NCBI GenBank assembly: GCA_031287415.1
Contig: JAITSY010000031.1
Coordinates: 1 to 38,267, forward strand
Reading direction: 5' to 3'
Length of the DNA stretch: 38,267 nt
Source of the DNA: Candidatus Methanorbis basalitermitum
GTDB lineage: Archaea; Halobacteriota; Methanomicrobia; Methanomicrobiales; Methanocorpusculaceae
Shown here: one piece after another, positions 1 through 8,123 of the stretch
Layout of the letters: each line of letters starts with the position of its first letter
Position numbering within the stretch: position 1 is the stretch's first letter
Translations under genes and position numbers: made by a program
The notes under the pieces: generated by a model
Database searches by the model: none
Told to the model about the DNA's origin: nothing
Seen by the model: only the letters and a program-made list of their open reading frames with translations

Positions 1-115
1 TCATTGTTCCCAATACTTCTGATGTTTTTACATTTACCTCGCCCCTTTTTTCAAGTAGGCCGAGAGAGAAAGTAGGTTAACCTAAGATATACATCTTAGT
101 TAGTTATGGTATCAT

Positions 116-144
116 TCCAAAGAAAAAAATACCATAAAATAAAG
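116..144 (-). terminator. T-rich terminator after tRNA-Leu
   Basis: Directly downstream of the tRNA 3' end, the minus strand reads as runs of T broken by a few other bases (TTTATTTTATGG, then seven T). Oligo-T tracts like this are the usual archaeal termination signal. A small inverted repeat (TAAGAT/ATCTTA, 84-99) lies just beyond. The rest of 1-115 holds no gene that I can support. Confidence 0.5.
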
Positions 145-229
145 TGCGAAGGAAGGGATTCGAACCCCAGAACTCCTATGAGACCAGACCCTGAATCTGG
201 CGCCGTTGACCTGGCTTGGCTACCTTCGC
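145..229 (-). tRNA. tRNA-Leu (anticodon CAG)
   Basis: On the minus strand this 85-nt stretch folds as a class II tRNA. The acceptor stem GCGAAGG (223-229) pairs with CCTTCGC (146-152). The anticodon stem CCAGA/TCTGG encloses the loop TTCAGGG, giving anticodon CAG for leucine CUG codons. There is a long variable arm (TCTCATAGGAG) and a T arm with GGTTCGAATCC. The discriminator base at 145 is A, as expected for leucine, and the 3' CCA is not encoded. No intron is visible. Confidence 0.95.
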
Positions 230-311
230 AACAAAACCGAAAACACCCTTCAATCAGGAGTTTTTCCGTGTTTTATTACATTTGTGCTTCTGATACATAA
301 ACATAGGCATC

Positions 312-1154
312 TTATCTCCCTGCGGGAACCCGCCCGTACATCTTCTTCCATCGCTCCGTCAGTACATACTGAGGGTTCGCCTCCCGCAACAGCCCTGCAA
401 TAATCATTGCATCATCCGGCAGATGATACGTACAGATAGCAACCTTTGGCACACACTGCTGAAGTGTTTCTTTTGCACCCTTGAGCATCTGCCGCTCCGC
501 CCCCTCAATATCAGCCTTCAAAAAATCCACGCGGGACAGCTCTTCCGCCCCCACAAACGCATCCACCGTCGTCACTTGCACCTGGACTTTCCGGCCCTGA
601 TGCGGCAACACCATCGACGATCCAATTAGTGTGTCCGCAAGGACCGTAAACTCTGCAGTTCCCTCCTTCGCCCCCAGGGCCATCGGCACCACTGTTATCC
701 GTTCCCGAAGCACCGGATTCAGATCCAGTGTCTGTGCAAACATCACCCGTGCCTCCGCAATCGGCTCAAACGCAAATACCCGTGCCCCTCGATACGCTGC
801 AAGAAGAGAAAACACCCCCATATGTGCCCCGCAGTCAAACACTACATCCCCAGGACTCACCCGCACATCCCCCCACTCATATGGCCCTTCATCTACATAC
901 CAGAGCCTCCCATGAATTCCAGGCAGCAGAATATCTCCGATCTCCATCGCGTAATACGCCTCCTCCCGCGTCGTCTGCCCTGACACCGACAGCCGCGGCA
1001 GACATAATGACCCGATACGGAGACAATCTTCTCGAGCCGAATAAAACTTCTGGAAAAACAGCTTGTATTGATGCCAGTAGAAATCCTCCGTCCGGTCGTT
1101 CCTCGTCAACGCATATCGCAACAGGGCTGGCAAAGACATCAAGTCCAACCACAT
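312..1154 (-). CDS. FkbM-family SAM-dependent methyltransferase
   Basis: A 280-residue protein of the FkbM methyltransferase family, whose members transfer methyl groups from SAM, often onto sugars or lipids of surface glycans. What is seen: a class I Rossmann motif I (VVFDCGAHMGVFSLLA, about residues 104-119), an acidic loop FAFEP (127-131) that would hold the SAM ribose, and a DFLKADIEGAE block near residue 215 typical of FkbM proteins. The first 90 residues are less conserved. The ATG at 1154 follows a GGAGGT ribosome-binding site about 8 nt upstream. It ends about 80 bp upstream of the tRNA-Leu gene. Upstream on the same strand are remnants and an intact copy of a flippase-like membrane protein, which fits a role in envelope glycan modification. 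The substrate cannot be read from the sequence. Confidence 0.82.
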   Translation of the reverse strand: MWLDLMSLPALLRYALTRNDRTEDFYWHQYKLFFQKFYSAREDCLRIGSLCLPRLSVSGQTTREEAYYAMEIGDILLPGIHGRLWYVDEGPYEWGDVRVSPGDVVFDCGAHMGVFSLLAAYRGARVFAFEPIAEARVMFAQTLDLNPVLRERITVVPMALGAKEGTAEFTVLADTLIGSSMVLPHQGRKVQVQVTTVDAFVGAEELSRVDFLKADIEGAERQMLKGAKETLQQCVPKVAICTYHLPDDAMIIAGLLREANPQYVLTERWKKMYGRVPAGR

Positions 1155-1215
1155 CAGACCGAACCTCCGCCGCAGTCCGCCGTCACCGCCTCATTTGCCG
1201 CTGCGCTCCGGACAA

Positions 1216-1252
1216 GTTGCACGTGCACACATCTATCAGAGGCGTGCAGCAT
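1216..1252 (+). repeat. interspersed palindromic repeat, copy 1
   Basis: GTTGCACGTGCAC followed by CTATCAGAGGCGTGCAGCAT. This is the same motif pair found at eight further places in the window. The copy abuts the broken end of the flippase-like remnant (1247-1363), and its bases overlap the last readable codons there. Confidence 0.75.
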
Positions 1253-1363
1253 CAGAAAACTCGCAATAAAGCCGACCAGATGATTCGAATAATACAGAAT
1301 CAGCCACAGCAGTACCACAAACACGCTCGCCACAAACCCGTCCCTCACCAGGCCAGCAAACAT
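1247..1363 (-). pseudogene. C-terminal remnant of a second flippase-like membrane protein
   Basis: On the minus strand about 39 codons read as AGLVRDGFVASVFVVLLWLI followed by LYYSNHLVGFIASFLML. This matches the last membrane helix of the intact neighbour (1559-2602), where the text is SMVGVFVLLWRLIMYYFN followed by VVVGLIASLQIV. The rest of the protein is missing. The remnant runs straight into palindromic repeat copy 1. Between here and 1558 the minus strand has only short frames separated by stops, one reading about 40 residues (roughly 1410-1535) that I cannot assign. The likely history is a tandem duplicate that was truncated. Confidence 0.65.
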
Positions 1364-1558
1364 CTCAAATATCAGACACTGTCGGTTTGCCGAATCATCA
1401 ATCTGCACTGTCAACTTTGTAATCCTCTCACAACCCCATTTTTTCGTGAAAAATTCACCACCGCTTCTTTTGCCTCCTGTCCATTGGTCACCGGAAAATC
1501 AGCAAGGCAGGCAAAACCGTGCTGCGTTACCACTTCCCACTTAATTTAAAGAGAGAGT

Positions 1559-2602
1559 TCACTCCTGCCCTTTCTGCCTGGGTGCAGACGCAGCCTCCCG
1601 CCGGACGATCTGCAGACTTGCAATCAACCCGACAACCACATTAAAGTAGTACATAATCAGCCGCCACAGCAACACGAACACACCAACCATTGATGCCGGC
1701 AAAATCAGCGAATAAAACGCCGCCACGCTCACTTCGGCAACCCCCACACCACCCGGTGTCAGAGGAATCATCATAATCATCGCAATCAACAGCTGGATGA
1801 TGAACGAAATCAAAAACATCGGTTCACGACCAAGTCCCATCATCAACACCGACGCAATAATAAACTCCGATCCCCAGAAGGCAACCGTCATCAACAAACC
1901 GAAAACCAGCCCCAACTTCGATCGTCCTGCAAAGTGGCCGATCGTTACATAAAACCGGTCGATGCTCTTATCAATCGACGCCATCAGCCGATGGCTCCGC
2001 TGCGAATCCCAGCAGAGGGTAAACACCCTAGAACACTTCGTCACAATCCATTTTGTCCACCGCGGCCGCTTCACAAAAACCGCAAACAGCAGCAGAGCAC
2101 CGACAAAAAAGGCCGTTGCCAGATAGACAACCCCTATATACACCAAGGGGAAGTGCAAATCCCCGAACATCGTATCCAGCAGGCACACGCCGATTATCGT
2201 CCCAATTCCGAGCACGATACCGTCGAACACCCGTTCCATCAAAACAACCACTGTTGCATCCGCCGTCGGTACACCCGCCTTATATAACTCATACACCCGT
2301 ACCGCCTCACCTCCGACCTGCGATGGCGTTACTGCAGCAACCAGCATATTCGAACAGACCAAATTAAACGAATGGACAAACGGCACACGGTAACCGACCG
2401 ACCAGCACATCAACTTTATGCGCATCACCCAGAACACAATTGACAACACGTGCAGAAGAAGCCCAAGAAGAATAAACCAGGGATTGCATTTTTCCAATGC
2501 AATAAGCGTATCAGCATCAAACGTCAAAAGAAGCATCATAACAAGTGCAGCGACACTGATGCCGACTGATAGAAACAGCCATTTCTTTTGCGTTTTATTC
2601 AT
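1559..2602 (-). CDS. flippase-like integral membrane protein (LPG synthase TM / UPF0104 family)
   Basis: A polytopic membrane protein of about 347 residues with roughly seven to eight hydrophobic segments. It belongs to the UPF0104 family, which is related to the membrane part of bacterial lysylphosphatidylglycerol synthase; archaeal relatives include AglD-type proteins and putative lipid-linked sugar flippases. Family-like features are the VAAVTPSQVGGEAVRVYEL block near residue 85, the PLTPGGVGVAE block in the C-terminal third, and a final helix followed by a basic tail. I chose the ATG at 2602 (MNKTQKKWLFL), where the first helix begins; an in-frame TTG at 2641 would add 13 residues. A truncated paralogue lies just downstream. 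With the FkbM methyltransferase it suggests a small envelope-glycan locus. The transported or modified substrate is unknown. Confidence 0.8.
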   Translation of the reverse strand: MNKTQKKWLFLSVGISVAALVMMLLLTFDADTLIALEKCNPWFILLGLLLHVLSIVFWVMRIKLMCWSVGYRVPFVHSFNLVCSNMLVAAVTPSQVGGEAVRVYELYKAGVPTADATVVVLMERVFDGIVLGIGTIIGVCLLDTMFGDLHFPLVYIGVVYLATAFFVGALLLFAVFVKRPRWTKWIVTKCSRVFTLCWDSQRSHRLMASIDKSIDRFYVTIGHFAGRSKLGLVFGLLMTVAFWGSEFIIASVLMMGLGREPMFLISFIIQLLIAMIMMIPLTPGGVGVAEVSVAAFYSLILPASMVGVFVLLWRLIMYYFNVVVGLIASLQIVRREAASAPRQKGQE

Positions 2603-2740
2603 GGCAAACCCCAAGATTCTTATAGCATTGGACGTCAGCAAATAAATAGTTTTGGGAGTTTATCCTATAGATTCAGCGTCTATCGAGACGTAGAAAAAAC
2701 CCAAGCCTCATCGATCCGCATACACCAACGACGACATTCA

Positions 2741-2758
2741 TTTGCTGCAAAACCTTTG
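2741..2758 (-). repeat. partial copy of the TTTGCAGCAAA hairpin repeat
   Basis: The minus strand reads CAAAGGTTTTGCAGCAAA. This resembles the right half of the short hairpin repeat at 8698-8724 and 17131-17162. It lies in the gene-free stretch 2643-2907 and does not form a full hairpin. Confidence 0.35.
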
Positions 2759-2841
2759 TTTTTGTATCCCGATCTGCCCACTACAGGCAGGTGAGGTTTC
2801 GTTGCCAGATGATCCACATTCCCACAAATCGATTCGGAATT

Positions 2842-2886
2842 ATCAGTTTGAATGGAAACAATTCTTCAAATCAGGAATATAACAGT
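2842..2886 (+). repeat. 45-bp dispersed AT-rich repeat, copy 1
   Basis: Begins ATCAGTTTGAATGGAAACA and ends GGAATATAACAGT. It matches 18528-18572 at about 40 of 45 positions. Both copies are intergenic. The end of the unit (GAAATATAACAGT) also recurs after fusA near 12026-12038. Function unknown. Confidence 0.65.
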
Positions 2887-2907
2887 CTATATCCTTCCCA
2901 ATACATT

Positions 2908-3306
2908 TTAGGCGCGTTTCACATACCGATGCAGCAGGATATCCCCAGTATCAAGAATCTCCCCGCCATTTTCATACAATTCAAACCCGAGATGATATAC
3001 TACCAGATCCGCACCGATCCGTTTCGCCAGATCCATCATCGGCATCATCATCTCGCAGCCAGGTCGGATCGCATACAGCACTGCCGCTCCTGCATAATAG
3101 GGAAGTCTTGGCACAAACACATCATCCACCACCGCAGGAACCAATCCAGTTGGATAGGGGTGCAGATCCGTACAAAGAACAGAAACCCCCGCATTCTGCA
3201 CTATCTCTGCCGCCGCCGTCCTACCGCCGAAACCAATCTCAACTGCTGAACGATAATGATCCCGGATGTACTCACCGACAGCCCTCTCAATCCGACATGC
3301 TGCCAC
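2908..3306 (-). CDS. UPF0146 family protein
   Basis: A 132-residue protein that matches the archaeal UPF0146 family. It has a small Rossmann-like fold with a methyltransferase-like glycine turn, AVEIGFGGRT (about 21-30), then a strand and acidic turn, VLCTDLHPYP (43-52), and the hallmark VVDDVFVP...YAGAAVLYAIRP (59-82). No catalytic role is established for the family. The GTG at 3306 gives a normal family length. It is divergent from archaemetzincin with only 45 bp between the two starts, so the promoters must overlap in AT-rich DNA (3307-3351). The downstream stretch 2643-2907 holds only repeats. Confidence 0.8.
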   Translation of the reverse strand: MAACRIERAVGEYIRDHYRSAVEIGFGGRTAAAEIVQNAGVSVLCTDLHPYPTGLVPAVVDDVFVPRLPYYAGAAVLYAIRPGCEMMMPMMDLAKRIGADLVVYHLGFELYENGGEILDTGDILLHRYVKRA

Positions 3307-3351
3307 AATAATTCCCTATAGTAGTGTTCAATATGTTTATGTCCCGTCACA

Positions 3352-3975
3352 ATGAAATTATCTACTCATATGGGAGTACACGTTCTTTGGGACAGGAGAG
3401 TTCCAATTGGCCTGAGCAGACCAATCACAGAGGAACTCGCAGGTGTTCTTGAAATGCGCGTATCCCGCATAGACAACGATATTTTCCCTCTTGAGGGCTT
3501 CGATCCCCTTCGCCAGCAGTGTGACGCCGTAAAAATTCTCACGAAACTTGACATCTTTCGCCGCCGTTATCCCCAGCTTTTCAAACCCAACGATGTAGAC
3601 ATCGACTTCTACAACAAATTCAATCACCTCCATGAAAAAGTCCTGCTGATAACACCTGCCGACCTCTTTGAACCGCTTGCCGACTTCGTCTTCGGCCTCG
3701 CATATCCGGCCCTTGGCGTTGCCGTTGTCTCCCCGGTCCGTCTCAACAATGAATACTACGGCCGCCACCCGGACGATGATGCCCTCATTGACCGCGTCGT
3801 CAAAGAAGGGGCTCATGAAATCGCCCATCTTTTCGGCCTCGAACACTGCGGCAACCCAGGGTGCATCATGTACTGTCCGCGAAACCTCAACGACCTCGAC
3901 TGCAAACGCAAATACTTCTGCGGCAAATGTAGACTCCATCTGAATGGCCAGATCGAGGGAGACCTGTTCCGATGA
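3352..3975 (+). CDS. amzA: archaemetzincin (zinc metalloprotease)
   Basis: A 207-residue zinc protease of the archaemetzincin family. The signature HEIAHLFGLEHC lies at 155-166, giving the three zinc histidines 155, 159 and 165 and the general base Glu156. It is followed by C171-x-M173 and then C190-x2-C193; this CxM and CxxC arrangement marks the family, which binds a second structural zinc. The physiological substrate in archaea is not known. The family usually starts at a GVHVLWD-like strand, so the ATG at 3370 is an alternative start. No clear ribosome-binding site precedes either ATG; a TATA-like ATATGTTTAT lies near 3330. Its stop overlaps the start of the Cas1-like gene by 4 nt, so the two are almost certainly co-translated. 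Confidence 0.9.
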   Translation: MKLSTHMGVHVLWDRRVPIGLSRPITEELAGVLEMRVSRIDNDIFPLEGFDPLRQQCDAVKILTKLDIFRRRYPQLFKPNDVDIDFYNKFNHLHEKVLLITPADLFEPLADFVFGLAYPALGVAVVSPVRLNNEYYGRHPDDDALIDRVVKEGAHEIAHLFGLEHCGNPGCIMYCPRNLNDLDCKRKYFCGKCRLHLNGQIEGDLFR

Positions 3976-4922
3976 CTTCGCAAATTCCCTGGGTCACTGT
4001 CTGGGGCTACGGAGCAGACATTCGTGCAACCACGCGAACCCTCATCATCCGCGAAGGGGCATCCAAAACAGCCTATCCTCTTTCTTCTGTCTGCCATCTG
4101 CTCATCGCGGGCGGCCACACTTTTGCAACTGCAGCAGTACCGCACCTGCTTGCCAACAACATCACGGTCTCTTTCTTCGATGTCCATGGAAATCCCGTCG
4201 GTGGCATTCACCCACCTGGCTCTGATGCATGCCCTCTCCGAGCTGCACAGAAAAACATCCCCGTCCACCGGTTTGCGATGTCCGTTATCCTCTCATCCCT
4301 GAAATCGCGGCTCATGTTCCTCAATAAACTTGGATCCAGCTACGAAAACGGCCTTTACTACAAAGGAGAATTTGAGATTCTCGCCGACACCTCCCGCGAA
4401 CTTGAGTTCCTCATCACCCTCCCTGAACTCGCCCGCGTTTTTTCGCTCACGCGAACCATGTACTATGAGATTCTCTCTCGCGTCGTTCCACCGGAACTTG
4501 GCTATCTCCGCAGAGGAAAACCACCCTATACCGACCCAGTAAACGCTCTGTTCGCCCACGGATACGCCATCCTCTATGCAAGTATTGCCGTTGCAGTTGT
4601 TGGTGCAGGACTTGACCCTGAAATAGGTGCCTTTTACGGCAGTGTCGTCCCAACTGGAAAGAGCCGCGGCGCATGCATCATGGATATCATGGAGCCCGCC
4701 ATGACGCCGATGGTTGATCGCATCGTTGTGGAAATGGCAAGAGATGATCTTCTTCAACAGCAGTACGAGATCAGCTCCCGCTGTATTCTCTCCGAGAAGC
4801 TGATGAAGGAGTTCAACTGCCGCCTTGCCGTCTCCATCAATCCTGACACCATTAACAACATCGTCCGTGCATACGCTGACGCTGTTTCCAGCGGCAGCAC
4901 CCCCTGCATGCCGGTGTTCTGA
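3972..4922 (+). CDS. cas1: stand-alone Cas1-family protein, probably catalytically altered
   Basis: A 316-residue homologue of the CRISPR integrase Cas1. The N-terminal beta domain is recognisable (WGYGADIRATTRTLIIREG, then PLSSVCHLLIAGG and FFDVHGNPVG). The C-terminal helical domain has the hallmark block YTDPVNALFAHGYAILYA (186-203) and GLDPEIGAFYG (213-223), then ACIMDIMEPAMTPMVDR (234-250). In Cas1 the metal is held by a Glu in the helix before this block, by a His in the G-x-x-H turn and by an acid in the D-x-x-E motif. By eye the His is Tyr222 and the Glu position is Phe157 or Ser158, while Asp238 and Glu241 remain. No cas2, effector genes, CRISPR array or casposon DNA polymerase lie in the window. 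It overlaps amzA by 4 nt. It may be a DNA-binding or structural relic rather than an integrase. Confidence 0.85.
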   Translation: MTSQIPWVTVWGYGADIRATTRTLIIREGASKTAYPLSSVCHLLIAGGHTFATAAVPHLLANNITVSFFDVHGNPVGGIHPPGSDACPLRAAQKNIPVHRFAMSVILSSLKSRLMFLNKLGSSYENGLYYKGEFEILADTSRELEFLITLPELARVFSLTRTMYYEILSRVVPPELGYLRRGKPPYTDPVNALFAHGYAILYASIAVAVVGAGLDPEIGAFYGSVVPTGKSRGACIMDIMEPAMTPMVDRIVVEMARDDLLQQQYEISSRCILSEKLMKEFNCRLAVSINPDTINNIVRAYADAVSSGSTPCMPVF

Positions 4923-4936
4923 AGTTGTGAGGGAGC

Positions 4937-4980
4937 AGTGTGCAGCGTTGCAAGGCAGCGGGTTCCGCTGCCATGCAACT
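4937..4980 (+). repeat. interspersed palindromic repeat, copy 2
   Basis: GTGTGCAGCGTTGCAAGGCAG followed by CGGGTTCCGCTGCCATGCAACT. It forms a hairpin with arms GTTGCAAGGCAGCGG and CCGCTGCCATGCAAC (one mismatch) and a two-base loop. It begins 15 nt after the Cas1-like stop codon. A CTCTTTTTTG tract at 5001-5010 could terminate the amzA-cas1 transcript. Confidence 0.8.
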
Positions 4981-5132
4981 TCGGGATGCTTCCACCCCCA
5001 CTCTTTTTTGCACAACAAGTACAAAAGATACATCTATACGCATAACCCAATCGTACTCCAAAGATACGTCTTGCGGGAGATGCCCTCCACTCTGCGGCTC
5101 CGCCGGACAAAAAATATCTGGAGATTCAAAAA

Positions 5133-6305
5133 ATGCTGCTGCTTGCCCTTGCGGGAAAACCAAACTGTGGAAAATCGACATTTTTTAAGTCGCTTACCCT
5201 TGCGAACGTTGAGATTGCCAACTACCCATTTACCACCATCGATGCGAACAGGGGTATTGCCTATGTGCGATCCCCCTGCCCCTGCAAAAACCTCGGACTG
5301 GACAATTGCCACGCCTGTGTTGACGGTGCCAGGTTCATTCCAGTCGAACTCTTAGACGTTGCCGGTCTTGTACCCGGCGCACACCTCGGCCGCGGTCTCG
5401 GCAACCAGTTCCTCGACAATCTCCGTGAGGCTGACGCCATTATTCAGGTTGTCGATGCCTCCGGCAGTACCGATGCCGAAGGAAATCCGGTGGATATCGG
5501 TACCAACGATCCTCGTGGGGATGTCGAGTTCCTCCGCCACGAGTTTTCCATGTGGATGGCCGGAATCGTTGACAAACACCTCGCAAAACTCGTCCGGCAG
5601 GCACAAGGAAATGGACAGATTTTAATCGATCTGCTTGCCAGCGCACTGACAGGTCTTCGGATCAATGCAATCCAAATCCGCGAAGCCGTTGACGAAACAG
5701 GTATCAGCCTTGCCAAGGCTACGCCTGAGGACATTGAGAAGATGTGCGAAATTCTGCTCCGTGTCTCAAAGCAGATGATCATCGCCGCAAACAAAGCCGA
5801 TCAGGCCCCTGCAGAAAATCTCGCCTTCCTTCAGGAACTTGGCGCCGTTCCAACCATCGCTGCCGGAGAACTCGCCCTTAAATCCGCAGTACAGGCGAAA
5901 ATACTCCACTATCTCCCGGGTGATGCGGCCTTCACGCCAGTCAAAGACGCAAGACTCTCCACCCTCCAGGCCAAGGCTCTTACCATGATCGCTGGGAGCA
6001 TGAAAAAGTTCGGCGGAACTGGTGTGCAGGCAACCCTCAACAAAGTCGTCTTTGACAAAATCGGCATGATTGTTGTCTATCCGGTTGAGGATGACAACAA
6101 ATGCTGCAACGCAAAAGGTGTTGTTCTGCCGGATGCCTTCCTCATGCCGAAGGGATCCACTCCCAAAGAACTGGCCTACCGCATCCACACTGACATTGGC
6201 GATGGATTCTTGTATGCCGTTGATGCCCGCACTAAGATGCGGATCAAAGACAACACTGAACTCAGGTCCGGCGATATCATCCGGATTGTCAGCACCGCAA
6301 AATGA
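5133..6305 (+). CDS. Obg/YchF-like GTPase with C-terminal TGS domain
   Basis: A 390-residue P-loop GTPase related to archaeal Obg/YchF proteins (MJ1332 type), thought to act on ribosomes or RNA. G1 is GKPNCGKST (8-16). G2 is in the FTTIDANRG segment (31-39). G3 is [12 protein letters not shown], near residue 75. G4 is NKAD, near 217, which is the guanine-specific form rather than the altered motif of bacterial ATP-preferring YchF. The C-terminal about 80 residues form a TGS domain (IVVYPVEDD through [12 protein letters not shown]). An insertion after G2 carries a Cys-rich stretch ([14 protein letters not shown], about residues 50-63), which could bind metal. The ATG at 5133 has GGAG about 10 nt upstream, and the length fits the family. 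It is probably its own transcription unit, starting downstream of repeat copy 2. Confidence 0.88.
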   Translation: MLLLALAGKPNCGKSTFFKSLTLANVEIANYPFTTIDANRGIAYVRSPCPCKNLGLDNCHACVDGARFIPVELLDVAGLVPGAHLGRGLGNQFLDNLREADAIIQVVDASGSTDAEGNPVDIGTNDPRGDVEFLRHEFSMWMAGIVDKHLAKLVRQAQGNGQILIDLLASALTGLRINAIQIREAVDETGISLAKATPEDIEKMCEILLRVSKQMIIAANKADQAPAENLAFLQELGAVPTIAAGELALKSAVQAKILHYLPGDAAFTPVKDARLSTLQAKALTMIAGSMKKFGGTGVQATLNKVVFDKIGMIVVYPVEDDNKCCNAKGVVLPDAFLMPKGSTPKELAYRIHTDIGDGFLYAVDARTKMRIKDNTELRSGDIIRIVSTAK

Positions 6306-6306
6306 C

Positions 6307-6322
6307 GGTAATCTATATTACC
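6307..6322 (+). promoter_or_regulatory. palindrome overlapping a TATA-like box upstream of the 6348 gene
   Basis: GGTAATCTATATTACC is a perfect 6-bp inverted repeat with a CTAT spacer. It contains a TATA-like TCTATATT about 30 nt before the ATG at 6348, a spacing that suits a nearly leaderless transcript. A symmetric site over a TATA box could be an operator; this is an inference from position and symmetry only. Confidence 0.35.
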
Positions 6323-6347
6323 TGTTAGATGCAGAAATATAGTAACT

Positions 6348-6665
6348 ATGGGAAGTGAGGTGTACCAGGCACAGGTTCTTCGGGCGTTTTTCGAGACCAT
6401 CACAGGAACCGATAGGAATCTGACCAGGATCTACATGTGCGTCATTTCTCTTGCCAAACTCCGAGGTGAGGCTCCAGAAAAGCTGCGATTCCTAATGGAA
6501 CAGATGCGGGCAGGCAAAGAAAAACGTGAGCTTTCTATCGATATTCTTGATTATATGGCAGAAGCAGCCAACTCCCTTGAACCATGGGCAGGTCAGTCTG
6601 CTTTCGGCATCATCACACCAATAACCTCCGAGGACTTTGGTGGAATCTCCTTGGATTCCTATTAA
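6348..6665 (+). CDS. conserved-looking small protein of unknown function
   Basis: A 105-residue soluble protein that I do not recognise. It looks mainly helical (YQAQVLRAFFETITG, then IYMCVISLAKLRGEAPEKLR and DILDYMAEAANSL), with no Cys motif, membrane segment or nucleotide-binding motif. Codon use resembles the neighbouring genes and the frame is open throughout. A TATA-like element within a palindrome lies 30 nt upstream, and a T-rich tract (AAATTTTTTCG) follows the stop, both of which support a real monocistronic gene. No Shine-Dalgarno site is seen. It does not look like a toxin or antitoxin, but that cannot be excluded. Confidence 0.6.
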   Translation: MGSEVYQAQVLRAFFETITGTDRNLTRIYMCVISLAKLRGEAPEKLRFLMEQMRAGKEKRELSIDILDYMAEAANSLEPWAGQSAFGIITPITSEDFGGISLDSY

Positions 6666-6698
6666 ATTTTTTCGAAATTGTGCCATTCCGTGAAAGAA

Positions 6699-6764
6699 TT
6701 GCATGGCAGCGGAACCCGGCTGCCATGCAATGCACGGTACACCTCTGTCAGAGGCGTGCAGCAT
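6699..6764 (+). repeat. interspersed palindromic repeat, copy 3
   Basis: This is the fullest copy. A first hairpin (TTGCATGGCAGCGGAACCC with GGCTGCCATGCAA) is followed by TGCACGGTACACCTCTGTCA and GAGGCGTGCAGCATTA, the second dyad. It lies between the small unknown gene and the end of queC, in the convergent gap 6666-6828, where no gene is seen. Confidence 0.85.
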
Positions 6765-6807
6765 TAGCATCTGTCGGGATGCAGATGCCATCTACTGTTA
6801 CTGTTTC

Positions 6808-6830
6808 AGCCATTATCTGAGATGATGGCT
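6808..6830. terminator. hairpin at the end of queC
   Basis: AGCCATTATCT and AGATGATGGCT form an 11-bp near-perfect inverted repeat (one G-T pair) that overlaps the queC stop codon at 6829-6831. It may stabilise or end the que transcript. No strong T tract follows on the minus strand, so the role is uncertain. Confidence 0.3.
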
Positions 6831-7509
6831 AAAAAGAGAATTCAGCGGGAAAGTAGGGGAGAGGATCCTCAACATCCGTCTCCGCAAACGCCTTCAACCG
6901 TGCCAGACACGAACTGCACACACCGCAGGCCGTGTCCTCCGTGTCGTAACAGGACCATGTGTCCTCATAAGGCACATGCAGCCGCAGGCCTCTCCGGAGA
7001 AGATCTGTTTTATTCATCGACACAAACGGTGTCAGCAGCTGAATATCTTTTTTCGTCTGCGTCCCGATAGTGATCACCTGCTGCATCGCCTCAATAAACT
7101 GCGGCGTACAGTCCGGATACCCAATATGATCGCCTGACTGTACACCGATGCACACTGCGTCGCCACCTCGCGCTTCGCAGTAAGACGTCGCAATTGCAAT
7201 CAGGTTTGCGTTCCGGAACGGCACATACGTATTCGGATGATCCGCTCGTCCGCGGGTTCCCGCCTCCACCGGAATGTGCCTATCCGTCAGGCTGCTTGAC
7301 CCGAACTTCGTAAAGTAGTCAAGAGAGACCTCCACAAAATCCGCTGCATCCAGATGCTCTGCAATGATCTTCGCACACTCCAGTTCCTTCCTTTGCGTCC
7401 TCTGGCCGTACTTCAGATGCAGCGCCAGAATCTCATAGCCCATATCCTTTACCACATACGCTAAGGTCGTCGAGTCCATCCCACCAGAGAGCAGGCACAC
7501 CGCCTTCAT
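6829..7509 (-). CDS. queC: 7-cyano-7-deazaguanine synthase
   Basis: QueC uses ATP and ammonia to convert 7-carboxy-7-deazaguanine to preQ0, the precursor that archaea insert into tRNA and convert to archaeosine. The PP-loop ATP-binding motif [12 protein letters not shown] (6-17) is at the N-terminus. The C-terminus has a zinc-binding cluster, [17 protein letters not shown]. The length of 226 residues is typical. I set the start at the ATG at 7509, because the reaction domain begins there ([10 protein letters not shown]) and the ATG overlaps the queE stop by 4 nt (ATGA), a sign of translational coupling; the frame is open farther upstream only because it lies over queE. It is the last gene of the queD-queE-queC operon. 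Confidence 0.95.
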   Translation of the reverse strand: MKAVCLLSGGMDSTTLAYVVKDMGYEILALHLKYGQRTQRKELECAKIIAEHLDAADFVEVSLDYFTKFGSSSLTDRHIPVEAGTRGRADHPNTYVPFRNANLIAIATSYCEARGGDAVCIGVQSGDHIGYPDCTPQFIEAMQQVITIGTQTKKDIQLLTPFVSMNKTDLLRRGLRLHVPYEDTWSCYDTEDTACGVCSSCLARLKAFAETDVEDPLPYFPAEFSF

Positions 7510-8123
7510 GAAATATTCACCATCTTGTGCAGCTGCAGCTGAAACCGAACCGGCAGCTTTTGGGTGATAATTGCCTCTATCAGCCATTTCACATCCATCC
7601 CGTAAACAGATGTGATATAGACGGGGGCCCGCAATTCCGGATGCGCCGCAAGAACTCCAGCCATATATCGGTAATCCGCCTCATCACCTATCACAAACTT
7701 CACCGCATCAGAATCCCGAAGGGATCCAAGCAGCGACAGATCGCTCGTCTCTCCCGACGATGGGCACTTCACATCCATGCAGACCGACGCATACTCAAAC
7801 ACCTTGGAAAACGGAATGGTCCCATTCGTCTCAATATCCACAAAAATTCCTGCTTTGCGGGTAGTGGCAATCAAAGGCAGCAGTTCCTCCATCTGCAGAA
7901 GCGGTTCGCCGCCAGTGATGCAGACATACGGCATACCCGATGCCACAACCACCTCCTTCATCTCCCCGGCTGTCATCTCTGCATCGACTGAGCCGCTCCG
8001 CGCGTAGCGCGTGTCGCACCACAAGCAACGGAGATTGCAGCCGGCAAGCCGCACAAACATACAGGGCATCCCCTGCCGCAGGCCTTCACCCTGCAGACTC
8101 ACAAACGTCTCCGCAATTCTCAC
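7506..8123 (-). CDS. queE: 7-carboxy-7-deazaguanine synthase (radical SAM)
   Basis: A 205-residue radical SAM enzyme that turns 6-carboxy-tetrahydropterin into 7-carboxy-7-deazaguanine. The substrate-loop sequence [21 protein letters not shown] opens the protein, followed by the cluster motif CNLRCLWC (C-x3-C-x2-C, about residues 29-36) and the SAM-binding ITGGEPLLQ (about 69-77). QueE proteins are small radical SAM enzymes, and this length fits. It overlaps queD upstream by 4 nt and queC downstream by 4 nt, so the three are one tightly coupled operon. Confidence 0.95.
   Translation of the reverse strand: MRIAETFVSLQGEGLRQGMPCMFVRLAGCNLRCLWCDTRYARSGSVDAEMTAGEMKEVVVASGMPYVCITGGEPLLQMEELLPLIATTRKAGIFVDIETNGTIPFSKVFEYASVCMDVKCPSSGETSDLSLLGSLRDSDAVKFVIGDEADYRYMAGVLAAHPELRAPVYITSVYGMDVKWLIEAIITQKLPVRFQLQLHKMVNIS

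Noticed and set aside
728-1549. 273-codon open frame on the plus strand
   Set aside because: It is antisense to the FkbM methyltransferase, has low-complexity Pro/Ser/Thr/His content and no family resemblance.
3972-4980. CRISPR-Cas locus or casposon around the Cas1 homologue
   Set aside because: No direct-repeat array, no cas2 or effector gene, no family B DNA polymerase and no terminal inverted repeats with target duplications are visible nearby. The flanking genes are housekeeping.
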